Shown: positions 1 to 6,224 of the stretch, one piece after another
Position numbering within the stretch: the first letter of the stretch is position 1
How the letters are laid out: every line of letters starts with the position of its first letter
Origin: Rhodobacteraceae bacterium UBA1957
Lineage (GTDB): Bacteria > Pseudomonadota > Alphaproteobacteria > Rhodobacterales > Rhodobacteraceae
Assembly (NCBI GenBank): GCA_002336405.1
Contig: DDEJ01000093.1
Span: 14,745-30,645 of the forward strand
Length of the DNA stretch: 15,901 nt
Direction: 5' to 3'
The notes under the pieces: generated by a model
The model's input: only the letters and a program-made list of their open reading frames with translations
Told to the model about the DNA's origin: nothing
Databases searched by the model: none
Translations under genes and position numbers: made by a program

Positions 1-1
1 G

Positions 2-586
2 TTACGCGTCTAGTTCGGCGTCCCAGTACAAAAAGTCGATCCAACTGTCATGTAAGTGGTTTGGCGGAAACTTTCGCCCGACGTTACGCAGTTGCTCGGC
101 ACCGGGTGTTCTGGTCGGTTTGCGCAGGGACATTCCAGCCCGGCGCAGGCTTTTTGACCCTTTTTTCGTATTACAAAGTGAGCAGGCTGCCACAACATTT
201 TCCCAGCTTGTTATGCCCCCGCTTGCACGGGGCACGATATGATCAAAGGTCAAATCGCCTTTTCTGCCACAATACTGACAACAAAACTCATCACGTAAAA
301 ATAAATTAAATCGCGTGAACGCCACTCGTTTACGGGGTTTTACATAGTCTTTTAAAACCACAACCGAGGGTACTTTGAGCGTAAGACTTGGGCTCCGCAC
401 AACGTGATCGTATTCTGCAACAATCTCGACCCGATCCATAAAAGCCGCCTTCACAGCATCCTGCCAAGACCACAGCGACAGCGGATAATAGGACAATGGG
501 CGGTAATCAGCATTTAAAACCAGCGCCGGATGTTGCTGTAAAGCTGATGGTTCGCGCACAAATGATACCCTGAAATCAGTCTCCAT
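2..586 (-). CDS. HNH endonuclease family protein
   Basis: A 194-residue protein with a classical zinc-dependent HNH nuclease domain at about residues 100-145. Visible landmarks are a first Cys pair (C103, C106), the D115-H116 dyad followed by I-V-P-R, a GG turn at 123-124, N130, and a second Cys pair (C135, C138) followed by N139 and KKG. The roughly 90 residues before the domain follow the pattern of the HNH proteins widely conserved in alphaproteobacteria, which start with a 'LVLNADYRPLSYYPLSLW' segment. The family is predicted to bind and nick DNA; its physiological role is not established. No restriction, intron or phage partner is visible, so a housekeeping or DNA-repair role is likelier than a mobile one. 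The ATG is preceded by an AAAGG ribosome site. The gene is complete: its TAA stop lies at the very edge of the window. Confidence 0.9.
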   Translation of the reverse strand: METDFRVSFVREPSALQQHPALVLNADYRPLSYYPLSLWSWQDAVKAAFMDRVEIVAEYDHVVRSPSLTLKVPSVVVLKDYVKPRKRVAFTRFNLFLRDEFCCQYCGRKGDLTFDHIVPRASGGITSWENVVAACSLCNTKKGSKSLRRAGMSLRKPTRTPGAEQLRNVGRKFPPNHLHDSWIDFLYWDAELDA

Positions 587-646
587 TTACCCCAACCTTT
601 GATGTGCCTGCCCTACCCCGTGGCCTGCCGTGTTTACCCAGCGTAG

Positions 647-664
647 AATACTATATATAGTATT
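647..664. promoter_or_regulatory. 18-bp perfect palindrome upstream of the HNH gene
   Basis: The sequence AATACTATATATAGTATT is a perfect 18-base inverted repeat with no spacer. It lies 61 bases upstream of the HNH start and 93 bases beyond the end of the esterase gene, in a spacer with no coding potential. Such a site fits a homodimeric repressor or the core of an AT-rich promoter for the HNH gene. I could not match a confident -35/-10 pair to it on either strand, so the regulatory role is inference. Confidence 0.4.
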
Positions 665-757
665 TGCAATCACAAAAACCCACTATAATATGTTGACCGC
701 ACCTTAATCTTAGTCTGTGAAATTTCGGCAACAACGCCTAAATGTTCCGGTACTATA

Positions 758-1423
758 TCATAGGCTAAGTTTATCACGCATAAACGCAAGCGCAACGCTA
801 AGACCGTCTTCAGCAATTCCATGGCCCGTGCCTTTCATAACATGCGCAAAAACCTCTTTAAATCCAGCCCCTTGCAACACCTCGACCGCCTCTGGCATCG
901 ATTGTATATCGACAACATCATCCGTATCGCCATGCACCAGTAAAATTGGTGGGCGTGAAATCACCTCATCCACCAGCAACTCAGGTGCTAACAGACGGCC
1001 TGAAAATCCAACCACGCCGGCCACCGCATCTTCACGCCGTGGCGCTACATGCAGGCTCATCATCGTACCCTGCGAAAAGCCAAACAAGACAACCTGTTCA
1101 GGCAAGACATCCTCATCCACCATTAACGCATCAAGAAATGCATTAAGATCTTCTGCAGCGGCGAGCATACCACGCTCGGCTTCTTCCTCGCTGGACGAAT
1201 CAATCCAAGGGATTGGAAACCATTGAAAGCCCATCGGCGCACCGGCACAGCCTTCGGGCGCATCGGGCGCCACAAAAAGCGTGTCGGGAAAATGTTCTGC
1301 CAAAGGATCCGCCAAGCCCAGCAGATCAGCGCCGTTGGCGCCATAGCCATGCAGAAATACCACCACCGAATGGATGCTGCCCGATAAAGGCTCTCTGCGA
1401 CCTGCATTTAATACTCGCGTCAT
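758..1423 (-). CDS. alpha/beta hydrolase, phospholipase/carboxylesterase (APT1/YpfH-like)
   Basis: A 221-residue serine hydrolase of the phospholipase/carboxylesterase family (Abhydrolase_2), the usual length. It is predicted to be cytoplasmic and to cleave small carboxylic esters or thioesters; the natural substrate is unknown. The catalytic triad is readable: Ser117 in the nucleophile elbow G-F-S-Q-G, Asp168 in H-G-D-T-D-D-V-V, and His201 in G-T-G-H-G. The oxyanion region H-G-Y-G-A-N is at 25-30. The reading frame is open 26 codons further upstream, but the ATG at 1423 is chosen because it has a GGGAAGG ribosome site and because its ATG overlaps the TGA of the upstream glycosylase gene (ATGA). 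The two genes are therefore probably cotranscribed and translationally coupled, though no functional link between an esterase and a base-excision enzyme is evident. Confidence 0.9.
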   Translation of the reverse strand: MTRVLNAGRREPLSGSIHSVVVFLHGYGANGADLLGLADPLAEHFPDTLFVAPDAPEGCAGAPMGFQWFPIPWIDSSSEEEAERGMLAAAEDLNAFLDALMVDEDVLPEQVVLFGFSQGTMMSLHVAPRREDAVAGVVGFSGRLLAPELLVDEVISRPPILLVHGDTDDVVDIQSMPEAVEVLQGAGFKEVFAHVMKGTGHGIAEDGLSVALAFMRDKLSL

Positions 1424-2052
1424 GTTATACCTTCCCTGTTCTTGATCACCGCATAATAGGCCCACAACAACCGCGCTGCAACCGATCGCCACGGGGACCA
1501 TGCCTCAGCCATTTCCCGCAACGCGCGTTCTTTGGGACGCCCAGGCAAATCGAACAGACTGCGCGCGGCCTCTTGAAGCGCGAGATCACCGGGGGCAAAA
1601 ACATCGGGGCGTGACAGCGAAAACATCACATATATTTCCGCCGTCCAAACGCCAATTCCCGAAACTTCGGTCAAGACGGAAATCACTTCAGCGTCGTCAC
1701 ATTGGCGCAATCTGACAAAATCAATCCCTGATTCGGCCAGGGCGCGCGCGTAACGAATTTTTTGCCGGCTCAGCCCTGCCGCCCGCAGCGCGTCATCACC
1801 CGCGCGCATAATCGCGGCGGCTTCAATCATATCGGCGTTGTTCAGGCGCTTCCAGATCGCAGCGGCAGAGGCCACGCTGAGTTGTTGGCTGACAATCGCA
1901 CTCAGCAGCGCGGCAAAACCATCCGCCCGGTTACGCAGTGGCAGAGGCCCAGTAGCAGTGAGCGCAACGGCAAATCGGGGCTCGCGCTGTGCCAACCACG
2001 CGGCCCCCTGGGCCACGACCTCATCGGTCAATATCAGTTTGTGTATCGTCAA
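1420..2052 (-). CDS. alkA: DNA-3-methyladenine glycosylase II (AlkA-type, HhH-GPD)
   Basis: A 210-residue base-excision repair enzyme that removes alkylated purines such as 3-methyladenine from DNA by cleaving the N-glycosidic bond. The helix-hairpin-helix is at about 117-129 (E-V-S-G-I-G-V-W-T-A). The catalytic Asp of the HhH-GPD superfamily is D146 in A-P-G-D-L-A-L. A C-terminal W-S-P-W-R-S motif matches the W-K-P-W-R-S of E. coli AlkA. The protein lacks AlkA's extra N-terminal domain and is the short single-module form. A TTG start at 2052 is chosen: it has a GGGGAG ribosome site 8 bases upstream, whereas the in-frame ATG at 2148 adds 32 residues of low family similarity. Its stop overlaps the start of the esterase. 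It is divergent from the MFS gene, with about 100 bases between them. Confidence 0.88.
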   Translation of the reverse strand: MTIHKLILTDEVVAQGAAWLAQREPRFAVALTATGPLPLRNRADGFAALLSAIVSQQLSVASAAAIWKRLNNADMIEAAAIMRAGDDALRAAGLSRQKIRYARALAESGIDFVRLRQCDDAEVISVLTEVSGIGVWTAEIYVMFSLSRPDVFAPGDLALQEAARSLFDLPGRPKERALREMAEAWSPWRSVAARLLWAYYAVIKNREGIT

Positions 2053-2060
2053 AACAAAGT

Positions 2061-2066
2061 CTCCCC
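2061..2066 (-). promoter_or_regulatory. ribosome binding site deciding the TTG start of alkA
   Basis: GGGGAG on the minus strand lies 8 bases before the TTG codon at 2052-2050. No comparably good site precedes the upstream ATG at 2148. Confidence 0.6.
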
Positions 2067-2156
2067 GCTGCCTTTTATGATTATGACCCAAACCAGCTTG
2101 CCTTGAATCACAAACCAGCCTACCGATGGTAAATGCGCTTAACGTCACCTTATATT

Positions 2157-3347
2157 ATGGCCAAACGCAACCTCATTGTTCTGGTTCTCGCCAACGCGCT
2201 ATTAGGCGCGCAAATGCCGATGATGTTTACCATCGCCGGTCTGGCAGGACAATCTTTGGCAGTGAATGTCTGCTTCGCCACCTTGCCGATCACCATGATC
2301 GTGCTGGCGTCAATGCTGAGTGCGTACCCTTTGTCGATGTTGATGCAACGCTACAGCCGCCGGGTTGGGTTTTGGACCGGGGCGGTGGCAGGAATGCTAG
2401 GCGGTTTGATCAGCGCCTATGCTTTGTACGTTGGGTCGTTTGCAATATTTCTAATCGGCAGCTTTTTCAGCGGCACTTATATGTCTGCACAGGGGTTTTA
2501 CCGCTTTGCAGCAACCGATGGCACAACGCCAGAATTTCGTCCAAAGGCTATTTCCTATGTGATGTCAGGCGGCCTCGTGGCCGCCGTTCTGGGCACCGAA
2601 TTGGTTAAGGTGACCTCAGACTTAACGGTTATTCCGTTTATCGGTAGCTATGTTGCAATCGCGCTGCTCAACATGTGCGGGGCAAGCTTGTTCTGGTTTT
2701 TAAAATCGCCTCCCGTAGACCGATCCCCCGCAATGCATCACACTGCACGCAGCCGTATTATGATTTTAAAAGACCCCAAAATCTCTGCTGCGATCGCCTG
2801 CGCTATGGTCACCTATGGGGCGATGAATTTGGTCATGACCTCGACGCCACTGGCCATCGTGGGATGCGGCTATAGCGCCAATAATGCCGCAGATGTTGTA
2901 CGATTTCACGTGTTGGCGATGTATCTGCCATCGTTTTTCACCGGACATCTTATTGCCCGGTTTGGGGTTGAGAAAATCATTGCCTGCGGGCTTACTTTTC
3001 TGGGTCTTGCAAGCTTAGTTGCCTTAAATGGCACTACTTTGCCGCATTTTTTTATAACCCTAATACTCTTGGGCGTGGGCTGGAATTTTGGGTTTATTGG
3101 GGCCACCACAGCGCTTGTGGATGCCCACGGCCCCCATGAAAGCGGCCGCGTCCAAGGCATGAATGATCTGTTTGTGTTTGGCGGTGTCACCGTGGCCTCT
3201 TTTGCCTCGGGTGGTTTGATGAATTGCGCCGGAGGCACACCCCAAAGTGGCTGGGCTGCGGTCAATTACGCAGTGGCGCCGTTGTTGTTGATTGCGGCCA
3301 TATCCCTGTTTGGCCTTATCAAAAGGCGCCACAGTCAGCACTTTTAA
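2157..3347 (+). CDS. MFS transporter
   Basis: A 396-residue integral membrane protein of the major facilitator superfamily with about twelve hydrophobic segments in two halves, split by a hydrophilic central loop near residues 185-205. The first transmembrane segment starts right after M-A-K-R-N. The second loop carries a basic Y-S-R-R-V-G-F motif in the position of the MFS motif A. The substrate cannot be read from the sequence; drug or metabolite efflux is the commonest role in this style of 12-TM permease. The start is uncertain: an ATG 24 bases upstream (2133) is in frame, and neither has a clear ribosome site, so a leaderless or weakly initiated transcript is possible. It is transcribed divergently from alkA and converges on the next gene, with 5 bases between the stops. 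Confidence 0.88.
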   Translation: MAKRNLIVLVLANALLGAQMPMMFTIAGLAGQSLAVNVCFATLPITMIVLASMLSAYPLSMLMQRYSRRVGFWTGAVAGMLGGLISAYALYVGSFAIFLIGSFFSGTYMSAQGFYRFAATDGTTPEFRPKAISYVMSGGLVAAVLGTELVKVTSDLTVIPFIGSYVAIALLNMCGASLFWFLKSPPVDRSPAMHHTARSRIMILKDPKISAAIACAMVTYGAMNLVMTSTPLAIVGCGYSANNAADVVRFHVLAMYLPSFFTGHLIARFGVEKIIACGLTFLGLASLVALNGTTLPHFFITLILLGVGWNFGFIGATTALVDAHGPHESGRVQGMNDLFVFGGVTVASFASGGLMNCAGGTPQSGWAAVNYAVAPLLLIAAISLFGLIKRRHSQHF

Positions 3348-3352
3348 GCGCC
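3325..3352 (-). terminator. possible weak terminator after the squalene/phytoene-synthase-like gene
   Basis: Read on the minus strand, GGCGC and GCGCC form a 5-bp GC stem with an 18-base loop, followed at once by TTTT. It overlaps the 3' end of the convergent MFS gene. The stem is short, so this is only a candidate. Confidence 0.27.
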
Positions 3353-4129
3353 CTACCAACGCCCTGTTGCAGCTTGCGCCAGCAATCGGGCCTTGCTGAC
3401 AAACAGCCGCGGCCCCGACAACCCCGACAGCACCCGCTCGGGGTGGTGAAAGGCTTCCGTCAAATAGCTTTTGGTCTGCCAGCCACACAAGAGCGCGGCC
3501 CCAGCATCAGATGACACCAAGCCACGGCTATTGCGGGCCATTGCAAGCCGCTGCAAACCCTGTTCTGCAAGCCTGCGCAGCGATTTGGAAGACAGATCCA
3601 GCAGCGGATGACGTCGTTGTGACAGCAATTTTGGTACCGCCTGAAACCAGTTCGACAGCCCCGTAGCAAAAGCAAAATCACGGACCACTTGCGGGTCTGC
3701 CCCCCCCAAAACTCCAGAGGCAACCACAAGTAAGTGACCCGAAGTGTAATCGATATACCGCTCGAACTGTGCCGCATCTTCAAAGGGATCATCATATATA
3801 TCCCAGCGCCTGGCGGTGACCAACTCACGCAGAAGCGCAGCTGCGTGCGAATCAATAAGCGCCGCCAACGGCGTCACAACCTCATGACGGCGCACCACTT
3901 TTTGGGACGCAATTTCATCCAGCGCATCACACCACCACTGCAAGCGCATCTCAGCAATCATCGGCTGTTGGGTAACCCACGGCGCGCGAGCCACTTCCAG
4001 ATTGAAGGCAAACAGCGCAAAAAGCACTTTCCTGGCCTGAACCGGGGCTGCCATTACTGCCAGAAATCGCTTGGGATCCCCACGTTCGACAAGCGCGGCA
4101 CAGGCATTAAGGTCAGATGATTCAAACAC
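3353..4129 (-). CDS. squalene/phytoene synthase family protein (NDUFAF6-like)
   Basis: A 258-residue all-helical protein of the trans-isoprenyl-diphosphate-synthase fold. The family helix containing Q-W-W-C-D-A-L-D-E-I is at 64-73, and a second family segment (I-D-Y-T-S-G-H-L) is at 126-133. True squalene and phytoene synthases need two Asp-rich DxxxD motifs for Mg-diphosphate. Here the first region is DALDE, with the Asp pair spaced as D-x-x-D, and the second motif, expected around 160-175, is replaced by a sequence without Asp (F-Q-A-V-P-K-L-L). This matches the non-catalytic branch that includes mitochondrial complex I assembly factor NDUFAF6, so a respiratory-complex assembly role is more likely than carotenoid or hopanoid synthesis. 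No carotenoid gene is nearby. The GTG start at 4129 has an excellent ribosome site; an in-frame ATG at 4159 has none. Confidence 0.85.
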   Translation of the reverse strand: MFESSDLNACAALVERGDPKRFLAVMAAPVQARKVLFALFAFNLEVARAPWVTQQPMIAEMRLQWWCDALDEIASQKVVRRHEVVTPLAALIDSHAAALLRELVTARRWDIYDDPFEDAAQFERYIDYTSGHLLVVASGVLGGADPQVVRDFAFATGLSNWFQAVPKLLSQRRHPLLDLSSKSLRRLAEQGLQRLAMARNSRGLVSSDAGAALLCGWQTKSYLTEAFHHPERVLSGLSGPRLFVSKARLLAQAATGRW

Positions 4130-4134
4130 TTTGG

Positions 4135-4142
4135 TCCCCTCT
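4135..4142 (-). promoter_or_regulatory. ribosome binding site deciding a GTG start
   Basis: AGAGGGGA on the minus strand sits 5 bases before the GTG at 4129-4127. It supports that start over the ATG ten codons upstream. Confidence 0.65.
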
Positions 4143-4410
4143 GAAACAAGCCAAGGCAATGGGCAACAAAGGCGCTGCCATCAGTCTTTCTGTGCAAATC
4201 ATAGCTCCGTTTGACAACGCTGCCAATTGACGTCATTTCACAATAACAGGCCGGGTGAGATACGTCCCTTTTTATAAACACATATCTCTTTCAGGCAGGC
4301 TCGATTGTCTTAAACGCCTCAGCACGATACCACTCTGGTCAGAAATAAGGCGGTTGGTTAAGATAGGTTTTGCAGAGCGATTTTTCAAAAATGCAGATCA
4401 AACCCGCAAT
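4143..4410. other. divergent intergenic region
   Basis: A gene-free spacer between the NDUFAF6-like gene (minus) and the 75-residue orphan (plus). It contains a TTGACA (4211-4216) that could be a -35 element on the plus strand but lacks a good -10 at 16-18 bases. It also holds an 8-bp palindrome TGACGTCA (4228-4235). A frame open from 4255 runs into the orphan gene, but its residues look non-coding. No RNA gene is recognisable. Confidence 0.35.
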
Positions 4411-4415
4411 AGGAG
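4411..4415 (+). promoter_or_regulatory. ribosome binding site of the 75-residue orphan
   Basis: AGGAG lies 7 bases before the ATG at 4423 and only 1 base before the in-frame ATG at 4417. The downstream ATG is therefore the likely start. Confidence 0.6.
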
Positions 4416-4422
4416 TATGAAA

Positions 4423-4650
4423 ATGTCAGACGGAACCCAGAAGCTGGATGAGATGAAATATCACCATGATCTGCGCAACGCCCGATTGGCCAAATTGGAA
4501 GCGCTGCATGAGGCCCTGATGATCTGCGCCGATGTCGCGGAAAAGTCTTTTCTCCATCACGATAACAAAGCCGAGGGCGCGTCCGAATGCCTGTCACGCA
4601 TCCGCTCGCTGCATCAGCTTGTCGAAAATCAGCTTGAGGCAGAAAGTTAA
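4423..4650 (+). CDS. small hypothetical protein, helical
   Basis: A 75-residue soluble protein that I do not recognise. It is rich in Leu, Glu, His and Ala with almost no glycine or proline after residue 5. Residues 8-40 and 53-73 read as two amphipathic helices, which suggests a small helical hairpin or coiled-coil dimer. There are two Cys (C35, C56) but no CxxC motif and no signal peptide or membrane segment. Coding status is supported by a clean AGGAG ribosome site, typical codon use, and the absence of an overlapping gene. It stands alone, transcribed away from the NDUFAF6-like gene and converging on lysR. A role as a small regulatory or adaptor protein would be a guess. Confidence 0.7.
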   Translation: MSDGTQKLDEMKYHHDLRNARLAKLEALHEALMICADVAEKSFLHHDNKAEGASECLSRIRSLHQLVENQLEAES

Positions 4651-4652
4651 TT

Positions 4653-4708
4653 TTTCAGCCCGTAAGTCCAATGCACTGGGTCGCTAAACCCATCTCACGG
4701 GACTGAAA
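4653..4708. repeat. nested inverted repeat between convergent genes
   Basis: Outer arms TTTCAGCCCGT (4653-4663) and ACGGGACTGAAA (4697-4708) are complementary over 11 pairs with one bulged A. Inside them TGGGT (4677-4681) and ACCCA (4688-4692) form a second stem with a 6-base loop. The structure separates the orphan gene from the end of lysR and covers the last lysR codons. There is no T-run after the outer stem on either strand, so it is not a textbook intrinsic terminator. It could be a 3'-end protecting or bidirectional termination structure. Confidence 0.45.
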
Positions 4709-5534
4709 CACGCTTTATTAGATCGTCAAACCATGGCCATTTCTGTGCTGTCGTATCATGACTTATGATGAACACCGGACGTGGAAAAACCGGTGCCCGT
4801 GGCAGGACAAACAGCCGCCCCTCAGCAAGATCAGCAGCCACCATGTAACTGGGCAGATAAGCAGACCCACCGCGCTCAAGCAGGTATTCATGTGCGCGAA
4901 CGGGCGAATCAAAACTGATTTTTGCTGTGCCAGCATCATAGTAAGCCTCGCCATGGGCGCGGCGGTACTCTTCTCCGTAGTCCACAAAAACATAACCTGG
5001 GTCATAGGCAATCGGACTGTCGGGACGGTTCGAATATAAAACCAGCTGATCCGACGCGATCTGGTGGACCTGCTGCCCGATGCGCGCCGTCGGCGTATAG
5101 CTCAACACCACATCAACCCAGCCCGAAACCATCCAGTCTTGCAACTCATGCGCCCCGCCCTGATAGACCGACAGTGCCATATTCGGTTGCTCCGAAAGGA
5201 TACCATCAAAAATCCGCTTTCCCGGCCCCAACCAAAGATCACTATGGCAGCCAAAACTGAACAGGCTGTCCACACCATCTGGCAAACCTGCCTCATTCTG
5301 GGCTTGGCGCCACAAACCCGTCATCACCCGAGCATAGCGCAACAGTTTTGATCCAGCTGGCGTGAGGGTGGTGCCCGATTTATGCCGATTCAGCAAAATC
5401 TGCCCCAAATCTTGCTCGAGTATTTTCAATCGCGCCGTCACCGTAGATTGGGTCACATTCATTTTTTCCGATGCCCGCACCAGACTGCCCATATCGACGA
5501 TCGCGATAAACGTATGCAAAGACACAATATTCAT
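4695..5534 (-). CDS. LysR-family transcriptional regulator
   Basis: A 279-residue LTTR of near-usual length. The winged helix-turn-helix spans about residues 4-64, with the recognition helix around N-V-T-Q-S-T-V-T-A-R-L-K and the typical L-T-P-A-G end of the wing. Residues 85-279 form the effector-binding domain. The ATG at 5534 is chosen; a GTG 33 bases upstream is in frame but falls inside the operator dyad. It is divergent from the flavin reductase gene with a 129-base spacer, the standard layout for an LTTR controlling the facing operon and itself. The inducer is presumably a substrate or intermediate of that pathway, which is inference. The ribosome site is weak (GGTGG), consistent with low expression. 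Confidence 0.93.
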   Translation of the reverse strand: MNIVSLHTFIAIVDMGSLVRASEKMNVTQSTVTARLKILEQDLGQILLNRHKSGTTLTPAGSKLLRYARVMTGLWRQAQNEAGLPDGVDSLFSFGCHSDLWLGPGKRIFDGILSEQPNMALSVYQGGAHELQDWMVSGWVDVVLSYTPTARIGQQVHQIASDQLVLYSNRPDSPIAYDPGYVFVDYGEEYRRAHGEAYYDAGTAKISFDSPVRAHEYLLERGGSAYLPSYMVAADLAEGRLFVLPRAPVFPRPVFIISHDTTAQKWPWFDDLIKRVSVP

Positions 5535-5551
5535 CTGCCACCAACTATTAA

Positions 5552-5566
5552 TGCAAAAGTTTTGCA
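5552..5566. promoter_or_regulatory. candidate LysR operator dyad
   Basis: TGCAAAAGTTTTGCA is a perfect inverted repeat (7-bp arms, one central base) in the lysR/flavin reductase spacer. LTTRs bind short dyads in exactly this position. A second AT-rich dyad, ATTAT-N6-ATAAT, lies next to it at 5568-5583 and may be part of an extended site. The first dyad overlaps the predicted lysR transcription start, so it could serve as the autoregulatory site. Confidence 0.55.
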
Positions 5567-5567
5567 C

Positions 5568-5595
5568 ATTATAGTTAAATAATTTCGTTTTTCAA
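5568..5595 (-). promoter_or_regulatory. predicted lysR promoter
   Basis: On the minus strand TTGAAA (5595-5590) and a perfect TATAAT (5573-5568) are separated by 16 bases. Transcription would begin about 7 bases further on, inside the TGCAAAAGTTTTGCA dyad, 25-30 bases before the lysR ATG. Confidence 0.5.
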
Positions 5596-5663
5596 AATAA
5601 TTATGCTGTGCCAAAGTATCGCTGAGCGCGAATGAACACTCCTCACACCGGAAAGAGGCAGCC

Positions 5664-6212
5664 ATGGCACAACAACAGATCATCAACGAAGGCACCGTAT
5701 CTCGCGACGCCTTTATCGCCACGATGCGTCAAGTGGCCGCCAGTGTTGCAGTTGTCACAACCGATGGACCGGCTGGCCGCCACGGCGCTACAGTGAGCAC
5801 GTTTTGCTCGGTATCAGCCGACCCACCCACTATTCTAATCTGCCTCAGCGCCGAGCGACGCATCGCCAAAGCCGTGCGCAACAATCAAGACTTCTGTGTC
5901 AACTTGCTGTCCCAGAACCATATTGCCATCGCCAACCGCTTTGCCGGAATGGATGACAATCGGATCAACGACCGCTTTTCCGGCATCGATCATTATGGCG
6001 CGCGCGGCGTGCCGCCGGCACTGGATGCTGCCACTGTCTTTTCTTGCAAGACAGAACAGTTGGTTGCCTCGGGCAGCCATCTGGTGGTGATCGGACGGGT
6101 GACGGCGGTACGCGCCGGTGATCCCGCGCCACTGACCTATCTAGACGGCGGTTATCATGCACTGGTGCCTGCACATTCTGAGCACAACCATCTTACACAG
6201 ACCACCGTCTGA
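5664..6212 (+). CDS. flavin reductase (FMN-binding split barrel, HpaC/RutF-type)
   Basis: A 182-residue NAD(P)H:flavin oxidoreductase that would supply free reduced FMN or FAD to a partner monooxygenase. The split-barrel landmarks are present: G-A-T-V-S-T-F-C-S-V-S-A-D-P-P (41-55) for isoalloxazine and phosphate contacts, F-C-V-N-L-L-S (77-83), G-S-H-L-V-V-I-G-R-V (137-146), and P-L-T-Y-L-D-G-G-Y (156-164). The length is normal. It has a good ribosome site (AAAGAGG). It is the first gene of the operon facing lysR and is 12 bases from the next gene. The luciferase-like enzyme two genes downstream is the obvious partner, as in two-component flavin-dependent monooxygenases. The specific substrate pair (NADH or NADPH, FMN or FAD) cannot be read. 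Confidence 0.93.
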   Translation: MAQQQIINEGTVSRDAFIATMRQVAASVAVVTTDGPAGRHGATVSTFCSVSADPPTILICLSAERRIAKAVRNNQDFCVNLLSQNHIAIANRFAGMDDNRINDRFSGIDHYGARGVPPALDAATVFSCKTEQLVASGSHLVVIGRVTAVRAGDPAPLTYLDGGYHALVPAHSEHNHLTQTTV

Positions 6213-6224
6213 TAAGGACTGAAA

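Noticed and set aside
2..586. HNH gene as part of a homing intron, restriction system or prophage
   Set aside because: No methyltransferase, intron structure, integrase or phage genes are visible; the protein matches a widespread chromosomal family.
684..689. TATAAT on the plus strand as a promoter
   Set aside because: No acceptable -35 at 16-18 bases and no plus-strand gene follows; it points into the antisense of the esterase.
717..1226. Open frame of 169 codons on the plus strand
   Set aside because: It is antisense to the esterase gene, is rich in Ser, Thr and Arg and has no family features; a shadow frame.
1424..1501. 26-residue N-terminal extension of the esterase that could look like a signal peptide
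   Set aside because: It lies inside the glycosylase coding region and the ATG at 1423 has its own ribosome site and the typical ATGA overlap.
4255..4422. Longer frame of the 75-residue orphan starting at 4255
   Set aside because: No ribosome site before it and the residues do not resemble a protein; the AGGAG at 4411 points to the start at 4423.
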